DNA of 64,000 nucleotides, taken from positions 930,001 to 994,000 of the forward strand of contig NZ_JAJIWP010000003.1 in the NCBI RefSeq assembly GCF_020880975.1, given 5' to 3'. This document shows positions 43,608 to 52,327 of this stretch, piece by piece. This DNA is from Mucilaginibacter sp. UR6-1 (GTDB lineage: Bacteria > Bacteroidota > Bacteroidia > Sphingobacteriales > Sphingobacteriaceae). Below the pieces are notes generated by a model that saw only the letters and a program-made list of their open reading frames with translations, did not search any database and was not told the DNA's origin. A program made the translations under genes and the position numbers. Position 1 is the stretch's first letter, and each line of letters begins with the position of its first letter.

Positions 43608-45164
43608 ATGAAATATCCTTTACTATTTATCTCATTATTGCTGATTGGCTTTACAAGCTGTACAAAAGACGAAACCGCACCTGAAACTGAAAAACCCGAA
43701 GAGGAATTTTTTGTGAACGAAAACCCGGCCACTTTTGCCGAGATTGGTTCAATTGATATCGGCGATGTGGGCGCTGCCGAGATCTCGGCGTTCGACCCAT
43801 CAACCAACCGCCTTTTTGTGGTTAATAACGATGAAACCAAAGGTGAAGTTAACCGCATTGACGTGCTTGACTTCAGCGATCCTAAAAACATGAAGCTGAT
43901 CCATTCTATCAGTATGCAGCCTTACGGCGGCGCGGTTAATAGTGTAGCCGTTTTTGATGGCAAGCTTGCCGCCGCTATCGAATCAACCGATAAACAGGCC
44001 AACGGTAAAGTAGCGGTTTTTAAAACCGCCGATTATACCGAGATCAAAAAGATAGATGTAGGCGCACTGCCGGATATGGTTACCTTTTCACCCGATGGTA
44101 AGTTCATCATTACCGCTAATGAAGGTGAACCCAATACTGATTTTACCAATGACCCTGAAGGCTCGGTATCTATTATCGCTGTTGATAATAATTATGCTGT
44201 AACCACGCTTAACTTCGCGCCATTTGCAGGCAAACAAACTGAACTTGCTGCCAAAGGTTTCCGCATTTTTGGCCCGGGTGTTACAAATGATTTTGCTAAG
44301 AACATCGAACCGGAATATATCACCGTTTCATCAGATTCAAAAACGGCCTGGGTAACTTTGCAGGAGAATAATGGTATAGCCAAAATTAATCTGACTACCA
44401 AAACCATTACCGATATATTTCCGCTCGGGTTTAAAGATTATAATGCCGACGGTAATGAGATTAACGTTAGCGATAAAGATGATAATAGCGTAGCCTTAGC
44501 TAAATGGAATGTAAAAGGAATTTATATGCCAGATGCTATTGCCCTGGTTGAATCAAATGGCACCCCGTATCTGTTCACCGCTAACGAAGGTGATGCACGT
44601 GAGTACGATGCCTTTAAGGAAGCTGAACGTGTAAGTAAATTAAAACTTGATGCTGCCGCGTTTCCAAATGCTGCCGATCTGCAAAAGGAAGGGCAGTTAG
44701 GGCGTTTAAACGTTACCAAAACTTTGGGCGATGCCAACGGCGATGGTAAGTATGAAGCACTTTACTCATTTGGCGCCCGTTCTTTCAGCGTATGGAACGG
44801 TAGTACCGGTGCGCAGGTGTTTGATAGCAAGAATGAGCTTGACGTTAAGGCCATTGCTTTCGGTGCCAACACTTATGATGACGGCCGCAGTGATGATAAA
44901 TCAGTGGAGCCTGAAGGTATCACCGTTGGTAAGGTTGGTAACAAAACTGTAGCCTTTGTAGGCATGGAACGTGCTGACGCGGTTGCGGTTTATGATGTTA
45001 CCGATCCAACCAAACCATCATTCCTGCAATTTTTTAAATGCGGCGATGCGCCCGAAGGTGTATTGTTTATCCCGGCTAAAAACAGCCCTACTAAAAAGAG
45101 CTTGTTGGTAGTAAGCAGCGAAAACGATGGTGTAGTAAAAGTATATACGCCAAATACAATCTGA
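43608..45164 (+). CDS. Choice-of-anchor I family lipoprotein, beta-propeller-like
   Basis: The 518-residue protein starts with a lipoprotein signal (LLIGFTSCTKD). The body shows beta-propeller-like repeats (FDPSTNRLFVVNNDETK, FSPDGKFIITANEGEP, TVSSDSKTAWVTLQEN, LFTANEGDARE) matching the choice-of-anchor I domain, often found with alkaline phosphatase or nuclease genes. It is likely exposed in the periplasm or at the surface. Catalytic activity is not evident. A strong terminator follows. Confidence 0.88.
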   Translation: MKYPLLFISLLLIGFTSCTKDETAPETEKPEEEFFVNENPATFAEIGSIDIGDVGAAEISAFDPSTNRLFVVNNDETKGEVNRIDVLDFSDPKNMKLIHSISMQPYGGAVNSVAVFDGKLAAAIESTDKQANGKVAVFKTADYTEIKKIDVGALPDMVTFSPDGKFIITANEGEPNTDFTNDPEGSVSIIAVDNNYAVTTLNFAPFAGKQTELAAKGFRIFGPGVTNDFAKNIEPEYITVSSDSKTAWVTLQENNGIAKINLTTKTITDIFPLGFKDYNADGNEINVSDKDDNSVALAKWNVKGIYMPDAIALVESNGTPYLFTANEGDAREYDAFKEAERVSKLKLDAAAFPNAADLQKEGQLGRLNVTKTLGDANGDGKYEALYSFGARSFSVWNGSTGAQVFDSKNELDVKAIAFGANTYDDGRSDDKSVEPEGITVGKVGNKTVAFVGMERADAVAVYDVTDPTKPSFLQFFKCGDAPEGVLFIPAKNSPTKKSLLVVSSENDGVVKVYTPNTI

Positions 45165-45193
45165 TTTTTCCTCAACCTTATACAATTTAACTG

Positions 45194-45223
45194 AAAATGC
45201 CCGCTTTATGCGGGCATTTTTTG
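45194..45223. terminator. Terminator between the choice-of-anchor gene and the AraC regulator
   Basis: An 11-bp stem AAAATGCCCGC/GCGGGCATTTT (45194-45204 and 45210-45220) with loop TTTAT is followed by Ts on the plus strand; the flanking A-run could also serve the reverse strand. Confidence 0.88.
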
Positions 45224-45234
45224 TATGCGGCAGC

Positions 45235-46101
45235 TTAGTTGCGCACAAAGGTTTTTTGGTAACCCAACGGGCTTTTGCCCGTTATCTGCTTAAAGTATTT
45301 ATGAAAACTGGCAAAGTTGTAAAAGCCGCTTTCATAGCATATCTCCTTAACATTAAGCTGATTATCTATCAGTAGCTTGCAGGCGTGCCCCACGCGTATC
45401 TCATTTATAAATTGCGAGTAAGTTTTATGGCTGCGCGATTTAAAGAACCGGCAAAAGGAATTAGGGCTTACGTTGGCAATGGCGGCTATCTCGTCCAGCT
45501 TAATTTTATTTTTAAAATTGGCGATGGTGTAGTTGTAAATGGCATTAATGCGGTCTTTCTCAGCCTCCTGAAAGTTGTAATGAAAACCCATGGATGCCAG
45601 TGCCTGCCGTTGCGGGTGGCTGCCCAGTGCTGTGATCACCTGCATCAGCAGCATTATTTTAGCGGGCCCTTCGTTTGAGATGATGTTCTCTATCAACCTG
45701 CCTATCTGTTCATCCGTGCCGCCGGTTAGCCTGATGCCCCTTTTTGAATTATCCAGCGTATCTTTAATAGCTTTATTCTCGGGCAGGTTTAAAAATACAT
45801 CGCCCCAAAAGTTATCATTAAAATGTACCACAAATACATCCGCTGTTGATGGTCCTCCGGCAAAGTACTCGTCATCAAACTTCCAGTAATGGGGCAGGTT
45901 AGCGCCAACAAGCACTACGTCGCCCGTTTTAAAGTGCTCAATGCTGTCGCCTATAAACTGTGTGCCGCTGCCACTTTTAAAGTACACCAGTTCAGCTTCC
46001 TGATGATAATGCCAGTGGCTGTTTACATCGGGTTCCGTATCGCGCCGGGCGCTAAAGGAGTGTACAATATTGGTTGATACTTTTAATAGTTGGGGTTTCA
46101 T
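45235..46101 (-). CDS. AraC-family transcriptional regulator, probable control of the fucose locus
   Basis: The 288-residue protein has an N-terminal cupin sensor (residues about 20-120; SHWHYHQEAELVYFKSG) and a C-terminal AraC double HTH (residues about 185-288; NFKNKIKLDEIAAIANVS, ending YNFASFHKYFKQITGKSP). Such regulators bind sugars through the cupin and activate nearby sugar genes. The ATG at 46101 is preferred over one at 46158, whose extra residues are hydrophobic and unlike the family. It is divergent from the fucose operon across about 200 bp, so that operon is its likely target. Confidence 0.88.
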   Translation of the reverse strand: MKPQLLKVSTNIVHSFSARRDTEPDVNSHWHYHQEAELVYFKSGSGTQFIGDSIEHFKTGDVVLVGANLPHYWKFDDEYFAGGPSTADVFVVHFNDNFWGDVFLNLPENKAIKDTLDNSKRGIRLTGGTDEQIGRLIENIISNEGPAKIMLLMQVITALGSHPQRQALASMGFHYNFQEAEKDRINAIYNYTIANFKNKIKLDEIAAIANVSPNSFCRFFKSRSHKTYSQFINEIRVGHACKLLIDNQLNVKEICYESGFYNFASFHKYFKQITGKSPLGYQKTFVRN

Positions 46102-46304
46102 TACTGTTACAATCAGTTTATAAAAATATAAAATAAGCGTAAAATACCTGCTAAACAAAAACTAAACCTTATACAATACAATATCGCTTAATAATAGGAT
46201 AAAAAACAATAATTTTTAATTTATGTCTTTACCTTTATTTGTAACATTACTTTTATAAAACCTCCCTTTATAACCGGGGTTATTATTAAACCATCCACAA
46301 GCAC

Positions 46305-46637
46305 GTGAAAAAATACTGCCTTACTATTGATCTGCATGATGATCCGGGACTGATAGCCGCCTATGACGACTGGCACAAAAAAGTTTGGCCCGAGGTGTTA
46401 CAGAGTATTACCGGCAGCGGTATTGAAAGTATGGAGATATACCGCTTTGCCAGCAGACTGTTCATGATAGTGGAAGCAAATGATAGCTTTAGTTTTGAGG
46501 CAAAGGCAAAAGCTGATGCGAACAATCCTAAAGTACAGGAATGGGAAAACCTGATGTGGAAATTCCAGAAACCCATGCCGCAGGCCAAACCCGGCGAAAA
46601 ATGGATGCTGATGGATAAGATATTTGAATTGAAGTAA
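46305..46637 (+). CDS. L-fucose/L-rhamnose mutarotase (cytoplasmic)
   Basis: The 110-residue protein belongs to the RhaM/FucM dimeric alpha-beta-barrel family: CLTIDLHDDPGLIAAYDDWH, then SMEIYRFASRLFMIVE and the C-terminal Trp-rich stretch. It speeds anomer exchange of 6-deoxy sugars, supplying the form used by the dehydrogenase. It starts at GTG 46305. It is first in the operon, 10 bp before the UxaA-family gene. L-fucose is favoured over L-rhamnose by the downstream enzymes. Confidence 0.88.
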   Translation: MKKYCLTIDLHDDPGLIAAYDDWHKKVWPEVLQSITGSGIESMEIYRFASRLFMIVEANDSFSFEAKAKADANNPKVQEWENLMWKFQKPMPQAKPGEKWMLMDKIFELK

Positions 46638-46647
46638 AAACGCTAAA

Positions 46648-48312
46648 ATGCCCGACAGTAATTATATAACTTATATACAAATACACCCCGCCGATAATGT
46701 ATTGGTTGCCCTTACCAACCTTGCCGTTGGTACGCCTGTACAATTTAATGGCAACAATTTTTCTTTGGTTACCAATGTTGCTGCCAAGCATAAGTTTACT
46801 ATAAGTAACCTCAACGCCGGCGATGAAATATTTATGTACGGCGTACTGGTTGGTAAAGCAAATCAGCCTATACCACAGGGTAGCGCAATTACGGTTGATA
46901 ATGTAATACATGCCGCGGGCGAATATCATTTAGGCGATCGTAAAACCGAATGGCACAAACCGGATGTGTCGGCATTTGAGGGGCGCACTTTTATGGGCTA
47001 TCACCGTGCTGATGGCTCGGTAGGTACAGGCAATTACTGGCTTGTTATTCCGCTGGTGTTTTGCGAAAACCGTAACATCAACGTGCTAAAAGAGGCCCTT
47101 ACCGAAAAACTGGGCTTTACCAGGCCACGTGGTTATACCAGCGAGGTTGATAAACTGGTTGATATGTACCGCACCGGCCAATCGGTAAAGGAAATATTAC
47201 AGGCCGACCTTGAATTGACTCCTGAAAATAAATCAGCTAACAAGTTGTTCCCTAATATTGATGGTATAAAATTCATTAATCATGATATGGGTTGCGGCGG
47301 CACGCGTATCGACTCGGATGCGCTTTGCGGATTGCTTGCAGGATATATAACACACCCTAACGTAGCAGGTGCTACCGTATTAAGTTTAGGCTGTCAGCAC
47401 GCGCAGGCCAGTATTTTATGTAATGAAATAGCTAAACGCGATGCTGACTTTAGCAAACCGCTATATATTTTAGAGCAACAGCAGTTGGGTACCGAAAGTA
47501 CCTTATTGCAGCAAGCCCTGAAGCAAACTTTTGCCGGGCTGATTGAAGCCAATAAGGCCGAAAGGCAACCCGCACCGCTGTCAAAACTTTGCGTGGGTTT
47601 GGAGTGTGGTGGTTCTGACGGGTTTTCAGGTATTTCGGCCAATCCTACATTGGGCTATTTATCAGATATACTGGTGAGTCTGGGCGGCAGCGTTATTCTG
47701 GCCGAATTTCCGGAACTGTGCGGGGTAGAGCAGGAGCTGAGCGACCGCTGTGTTGATATACCAACGGCCGAAAAATTCATGCACCTGATGCGTACTTACA
47801 ACGCCCGGGCAGAGGCTGATGGTTCCGGCTTTTACGCCAACCCGTCACCTGGAAATATAAAGGACGGATTGATCACTGATGCTATTAAATCAGCAGGAGC
47901 GGCCAAAAAAGGTGGTACATCACCGGTAGCCGCCGTGCTCGATTATCCGGAGAAGGTAACCAAACCTGGTCTTAACCTGCTATGCACACCCGGCAGCGAT
48001 GTGGAAAGCACTACGGCCGAGGTAGCATCAGGCGCCAACATTGTGTTGTTTACCACAGGCTTAGGTACGCCAACAGGCAATCCGGTAACGCCGGTTATTA
48101 AGGTGGCTACCAATACCGCGCTATACAAACGTATGCCCGATATTATTGATATTAACTGTGGTACCATCATTGAGGGTGAAGAAACTATTGCGCAGGCTGC
48201 CGAGCGTATGCTTAATTATGTAATAGACGTAGCCAGCGGTAACATCACGCCAAAAGCGGTAAAATTAGGTCAGGACGATTTTATCCCCTGGAAAAGAGGG
48301 GTATCATTATAA
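46648..48312 (+). CDS. UxaA-family (altronate dehydratase-like) sugar-acid dehydratase, candidate L-fuconate dehydratase
   Basis: The 554-residue protein is a full-length UxaA type: an N-terminal SAF domain (residues about 1-100), then the catalytic GD_AH_C part with YHRADGSVGTGNYW, HDMGCGG, SLGCQHAQ and GLECGGSDGFSG. Family enzymes are iron-dependent dehydratases of altronate or galactarate; in the Campylobacter jejuni fucose locus a UxaA-type protein is assigned to fuconate dehydration. Here no uronate isomerase or tagaturonate reductase is nearby, while all neighbours are fucose-pathway genes. An enolase-type fuconate dehydratase is also encoded at 59047. Confidence 0.87.
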   Translation: MPDSNYITYIQIHPADNVLVALTNLAVGTPVQFNGNNFSLVTNVAAKHKFTISNLNAGDEIFMYGVLVGKANQPIPQGSAITVDNVIHAAGEYHLGDRKTEWHKPDVSAFEGRTFMGYHRADGSVGTGNYWLVIPLVFCENRNINVLKEALTEKLGFTRPRGYTSEVDKLVDMYRTGQSVKEILQADLELTPENKSANKLFPNIDGIKFINHDMGCGGTRIDSDALCGLLAGYITHPNVAGATVLSLGCQHAQASILCNEIAKRDADFSKPLYILEQQQLGTESTLLQQALKQTFAGLIEANKAERQPAPLSKLCVGLECGGSDGFSGISANPTLGYLSDILVSLGGSVILAEFPELCGVEQELSDRCVDIPTAEKFMHLMRTYNARAEADGSGFYANPSPGNIKDGLITDAIKSAGAAKKGGTSPVAAVLDYPEKVTKPGLNLLCTPGSDVESTTAEVASGANIVLFTTGLGTPTGNPVTPVIKVATNTALYKRMPDIIDINCGTIIEGEETIAQAAERMLNYVIDVASGNITPKAVKLGQDDFIPWKRGVSL

Positions 48313-48321
48313 TTATAAACC

Positions 48322-49086
48322 ATGTTCAGTTTACAAAATAAAGTAGCGGTAATTACAGGCGGCGGCAGCGGTATTGGCAAAGCCATATCATTGTTATTTG
48401 CCAGGCAAGGTGCCGCGGTACATATTATCGAACTAAATGCCGATGCGGCGGCTGACGTTGTTGCCGAGATAAACGTGGCAGGTGGCAAAGGGCAGGTTCA
48501 TGCCGGTAACGTTACCGATCAGGCTGCCATAGCTTCGATATTTAACAGCATTGGTAAGGTTGATGTACTGGTGAACAACGCGGGCATTGCTCACGTAGGT
48601 AATCTGGAAAATACCAGCGAAGCTGACTTTGACCGTATTTACCAGGTGAACATAAAAGGCGCTTACAACTGTTTATATGCTGCCGTACCATTAATGAAGC
48701 AGCATGGTGGCGGCGCTATACTCAATATGGCCTCGATAGCCGCGCATGTGGGTATTACCGACAGGTTTGCCTATTCCATGAGCAAGGGTGCCATCTTCGC
48801 CATGACGTTATCCGTTGCGCGCGATTACCTGGCTGCTAATATTCGCTGTAACAGCATATCCCCGGCAAGGGTACATACTCCTTTTGTAGATGGTTTTATC
48901 GCCAAAAACTACCCGGATAACCAGGCGGAGATATTTGAAAAACTATCAAAAAGTCAGCCCATAGGCCGTATGGCCAAACCGGATGAGGTGGCCTCACTTG
49001 CCCTGTATTTATGTTCAGACGAGGCCGGATTTATCACCGGTACTGATTACCCGATTGATGGTGGTTTTATTACGTTAAATAATTAG
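48322..49086 (+). CDS. SDR dehydrogenase, probable 2-keto-3-deoxy-L-fuconate dehydrogenase
   Basis: The 254-residue protein is a classical SDR: TGGGSGIGKA cofactor motif, NNAGIAHVG, catalytic Ser in MASIAAHVG and YSMSKGA. The downstream NSISPARVHTPFVDGF segment is what I recall from 2-keto-3-deoxy-L-fuconate dehydrogenases. It would oxidise 2-keto-3-deoxy-L-fuconate at C4 with NAD to the 2,4-diketo acid, the substrate of the FAH-family hydrolase encoded next, 15 bp downstream. Assignment among the three SDRs of the locus rests on this motif and gene order. Confidence 0.8.
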   Translation: MFSLQNKVAVITGGGSGIGKAISLLFARQGAAVHIIELNADAAADVVAEINVAGGKGQVHAGNVTDQAAIASIFNSIGKVDVLVNNAGIAHVGNLENTSEADFDRIYQVNIKGAYNCLYAAVPLMKQHGGGAILNMASIAAHVGITDRFAYSMSKGAIFAMTLSVARDYLAANIRCNSISPARVHTPFVDGFIAKNYPDNQAEIFEKLSKSQPIGRMAKPDEVASLALYLCSDEAGFITGTDYPIDGGFITLNN

Positions 49087-49101
49087 ATCTGATCTGCATA
49101 T

Positions 49102-49959
49102 ATGAAATTAATTAGATATGGTGCCGCCGGTCACGAAAAAACCGGTGTACAAATTGAAGGGGTTAACTATAGTACTGCCGGTTTTGGCAACGATTATCAC
49201 GAGCAATTTTTTGAGAATGGCGGCATCGAAGCACTTGCTGCTTACCTGAAAGATAACCAGGATAAGCTTGAAAAAATTGATGACAACGAGCGCCTGGGCA
49301 GCCCTATAGCCCGTCCGTCAAAAATAGTGTGCATCGGTCTTAACTATGCCGATCACGCGCACGAAACCAATGCACCGCTGCCACCCGAGCCGGTGATCTT
49401 TTTTAAAAGTACCACCTCACTTACAGGCCCTTTTGATAATGTGGTGATCCCTAAAAACTCGGTAAAAACTGATTGGGAAGTGGAGCTGGCAGTAGTTATA
49501 GGCAAAAAAGCATCATATGTTGAAGAAGCTGAGGCTGCTGATTACATAGCAGGTTATGTACTGCATAATGATGTATCTGAACGTGAGTTTCAGTTAGAGC
49601 GTAACGGTACCTGGGATAAAGGCAAGGGCTGTGATACCTTTGCGCCAATGGGGCCATTTTTAGCTACGCCGGATGAACTGAGCGACATTAATAACCTTAG
49701 CTTGTGGCTAAAGGTGAATGGCGAAACCATGCAAAACGGCAGCACCTCAAACCTGATATTTAACATACCCTTCCTGGTATCATACGTAAGCCAGTTCATG
49801 ACATTATTGCCGGGCGATGTGATCTCTACCGGAACTCCGGCAGGTGTAGGGCTTGGCTTTAAGCCGCCTGTGTACCTTAAACCCGGCGATGTGATGGAGT
49901 TGGGTATTGACGGATTGGGCTCATCAAGGCAGCAAGTGGTAGCGTATGAAAAAAATTGA
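49102..49959 (+). CDS. FAH-family hydrolase, probable 2,4-diketo-3-deoxy-L-fuconate hydrolase
   Basis: The 285-residue protein has the fumarylacetoacetate hydrolase fold: CIGLNYADHAHE, the divalent-metal E-x-E motif in DWEVELAVVIG, NDVSEREFQ, and GDVISTGTPAGVG. In the non-phosphorylating fucose pathway this family splits 2,4-diketo-3-deoxy-L-fuconate into pyruvate and L-lactate, which explains lutABC further down the operon. Its last 14 bases overlap the lactonase gene. Confidence 0.88.
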   Translation: MKLIRYGAAGHEKTGVQIEGVNYSTAGFGNDYHEQFFENGGIEALAAYLKDNQDKLEKIDDNERLGSPIARPSKIVCIGLNYADHAHETNAPLPPEPVIFFKSTTSLTGPFDNVVIPKNSVKTDWEVELAVVIGKKASYVEEAEAADYIAGYVLHNDVSEREFQLERNGTWDKGKGCDTFAPMGPFLATPDELSDINNLSLWLKVNGETMQNGSTSNLIFNIPFLVSYVSQFMTLLPGDVISTGTPAGVGLGFKPPVYLKPGDVMELGIDGLGSSRQQVVAYEKN

Positions 49960-50779
49960 TTCGCACCAGCATTTCTGGTTGTATAACCCGGTAAAGGAAG
50001 CCTGGATAACCGACGATATGGCGGTGATTCAACGCGATTTTTTACCGGCTGATGTGTTTGAACTGTTGCAGTATAATAATATTGATGGCTGCATAGCGGT
50101 ACAAGCCGACCAGAGTGAGGCGGAGAATGAATTTTTATTAGACCTTGCTAAAACAAACCCTTTTATTAAAGGTATTGTTGGCTGGATTGATCTGCAGGCG
50201 GAGAATATTGAAGAAAGATTAGCTCACTATCAGCAGTATGAACTGGTAAAGGGTTTCAGGCATATTGTACAGCCCGAGCCGGAGGGATTTATGCTTACGC
50301 CTGAGTTTAAACGAGGTATATCAAAACTGGCCCTGCACGGATATACTTATGATATCATCATAGGTAACATCCAGCTAAAAGAGGCTATTGAATTGGTAGC
50401 CGGATTTCCGGAGCAAAAGTTTGTGGTCGATCATCTGGCTAAACCGAATATCAAGTCAGGAGAAATTGATGGATGGAAAAAAGACATTCAAACAATAGCA
50501 TCCTTCAAAAATGTATATTGCAAAATATCAGGCTTTTGTACCGAGGCTGATTGGTATCACTGGAAGCTGGAGGACATTGTTCCATACCTTGATGTGGTTT
50601 TCGCCGCATTTGGCACAGATAGGGTAATGTATGGGTCAGACTGGCCGGTGAGTTTACTGGCCGGTGGCTATAACCGGGTTATACAAAGCCTGAAAACGTA
50701 TGTGCAGCAACTTACCCCGCATGAGCAGGATTTGTTTTGGGGCGGTAATGCTGCCGATTTTTATAATTTAGATATATAA
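49946..50779 (+). CDS. Amidohydrolase-family lactonase, probable L-fucono-lactonase
   Basis: The 277-residue protein is an amidohydrolase_2 type with the first metal motif DSHQHFW, FRHIVQPEPEGF, VVDHLAKP and a C-terminal MYGSDWPVS. Members of this cog3618 group hydrolyse L-fucono- or L-rhamnono-lactones. It would open the lactone made by the L-fucose dehydrogenase encoded immediately downstream. It begins within the FAH gene end, so translation is probably coupled. Confidence 0.88.
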   Translation: MKKIDSHQHFWLYNPVKEAWITDDMAVIQRDFLPADVFELLQYNNIDGCIAVQADQSEAENEFLLDLAKTNPFIKGIVGWIDLQAENIEERLAHYQQYELVKGFRHIVQPEPEGFMLTPEFKRGISKLALHGYTYDIIIGNIQLKEAIELVAGFPEQKFVVDHLAKPNIKSGEIDGWKKDIQTIASFKNVYCKISGFCTEADWYHWKLEDIVPYLDVVFAAFGTDRVMYGSDWPVSLLAGGYNRVIQSLKTYVQQLTPHEQDLFWGGNAADFYNLDI

Positions 50780-50791
50780 AGCTGAACCTTG

Positions 50792-51574
50792 ATGGATCTG
50801 CAACTTAAAGATAAAGTTATTATAGTAACCGGCGGAGCCAGGGGCATAGGTAAGGGCATTGCTTTGGTATTAGCCAAAGAGGGTGCCACAGTAGCCATTG
50901 TTAGCCGTACCGAAGGCGAGAACCTGAAAACGCTTGCCGAAATTGAAGCGGCAGGTGGCAAAGGCTTTCAGGTTGTGGCCGAGCTGTCAGACCCTGCTGC
51001 CAGCAAGCAAGCCATTGATGCTGTTGTTGCTGAATTTGGCCGTATTGACGGGCTGGTGAACAATGCCGGTGAAAATGATGGTGTGGGGCTGCAAAACGGC
51101 AGTTACGAAAAATTTATGCAATCGATGCACAAAAACCTGGTGCACTATTATATGATGGCGCATTATGCTATCCCTTACCTCATCAAATCGCAGGGTAGCA
51201 TTGTGAACATCAGTTCCAAAACTGCCGATACAGGGCAGGGAGGTACATCGGCCTATGCGGCATCTAATGGTGGCCGTAACGCGCTTACCCGCGAATGGGC
51301 GGTTGAATTATTGCCGCATAACATCCGTGTAAATGCCGTAGTTGTTGCCGAGTGTTATACCCCGCTTTACGAGCGCTGGATACAAACACTTGATAATCCG
51401 CAGGAAAAACTAAAAGAGATCACCTCGAAAATACCACTGGGTAACCGCATGACCACTACCGAGGAGCTGGGCAATACGGTAGCGTTTCTGTTATCACCGG
51501 TATCGAGCCATACCACCGGGCAATTGATCTATGTTGATGGGGGATATGTGCATTTAGACAGGGCAATATCATAA
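50792..51574 (+). CDS. SDR dehydrogenase, probable L-fucose dehydrogenase
   Basis: The 260-residue SDR has TGGARGIGKG, NNAGENDG, catalytic SSKTADTG and YAASNGGRNAL (the Y-x3-N variant of YxxxK). The region SKTADTGQGGTSAYAASNGG is like L-fucose dehydrogenases of Burkholderia and the Campylobacter FucX type, as I recall them. It oxidises L-fucose at C1 to the lactone. The ATG at 50792 is chosen; the TTG just before it would add one residue. In the active-site tetrad the lysine position reads Asn in YAASN, so the catalytic base should be checked by alignment. Confidence 0.78.
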   Translation: MDLQLKDKVIIVTGGARGIGKGIALVLAKEGATVAIVSRTEGENLKTLAEIEAAGGKGFQVVAELSDPAASKQAIDAVVAEFGRIDGLVNNAGENDGVGLQNGSYEKFMQSMHKNLVHYYMMAHYAIPYLIKSQGSIVNISSKTADTGQGGTSAYAASNGGRNALTREWAVELLPHNIRVNAVVVAECYTPLYERWIQTLDNPQEKLKEITSKIPLGNRMTTTEELGNTVAFLLSPVSSHTTGQLIYVDGGYVHLDRAIS

Positions 51575-51586
51575 ATATTTGTGCAG

Positions 51587-52327
51587 ATGAAAGTCGGGTT
51601 ATTTGTTCCGTGCTATATAAACCAGTTTTACCCCAAGGTAGCTATTGATACACTGGAGCTTTTGGAAAAACTGGGGCTTGAGGTAGGTTATCCGCTAAAC
51701 CAAACCTGTTGCGGGCAGCCTATGGCCAACTCGGGTTATGAGCACTTAACCGGTTCAACCAACGAGTTGTTTACCCAAAACTTTGCCGGGTACGATTATA
51801 TTGTTTCCCCATCCGGTAGCTGTACGCTGCACATTAAGGATCATTTACATTCTGATAGATATCCCGCCGAATCGAAGAATATTCGCTCCCGCATTTATGA
51901 GCTAACCGAGTTTTTAACAGATATCATTAAGGTCGATAATATTAAAGCCAGCTTTCCGCATAGGGTAGGGCTGCATCAAAGCTGCCATGGGCAGCGCGGC
52001 CTCAAACTCGCCCAAATGACGGAACTTACCGCGCCTGCCTTCTCCAAACCCGAGCAATTGCTCAAAATGGTTGAGGGTATTGAGTTGGTACCTTTAACCC
52101 GTGCCGATGAATGCTGCGGCTTTGGCGGTACGTTTTGCGTTGCCGAAGAAGCAGTATCTGTAAAAATGGGAAAGGATCGCGTAGCCGACCACATAAAAAA
52201 CAATGCCGAATATATTACCGCGGCCGATATGAGTTGCCTTATGCATATGGAAGGTATCCTGAAACGCCAGAAAAGCCCGGTAAAAGTGGTGCATATTGCC
52301 GAAATTTTAAATGCTGCCATGGTATGA
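51587..52327 (+). CDS. lutA: L-lactate oxidation subunit LutA (Fe-S oxidoreductase, CCG domains)
   Basis: The 246-residue protein has two cysteine-rich CCG motifs: CCGQPMANSGY (about residue 40) and CCGFGGTFCV (about residue 176), with SCHGQRG between, and begins MKVGLFVPCY as LutA/LldE does. With LutB and LutC it oxidises L-lactate to pyruvate on the cytoplasmic side. A GTG six bases upstream is a possible alternative start. It overlaps lutB by four bases. Confidence 0.92.
   Translation: MKVGLFVPCYINQFYPKVAIDTLELLEKLGLEVGYPLNQTCCGQPMANSGYEHLTGSTNELFTQNFAGYDYIVSPSGSCTLHIKDHLHSDRYPAESKNIRSRIYELTEFLTDIIKVDNIKASFPHRVGLHQSCHGQRGLKLAQMTELTAPAFSKPEQLLKMVEGIELVPLTRADECCGFGGTFCVAEEAVSVKMGKDRVADHIKNNAEYITAADMSCLMHMEGILKRQKSPVKVVHIAEILNAAMV

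Noticed and set aside
46648-48312. Hexuronate (altronate) pathway assignment for the UxaA-family gene
   Set aside because: No uronate isomerase, tagaturonate reductase or KDG kinase/aldolase gene is nearby; all neighbours are 6-deoxy-sugar genes.
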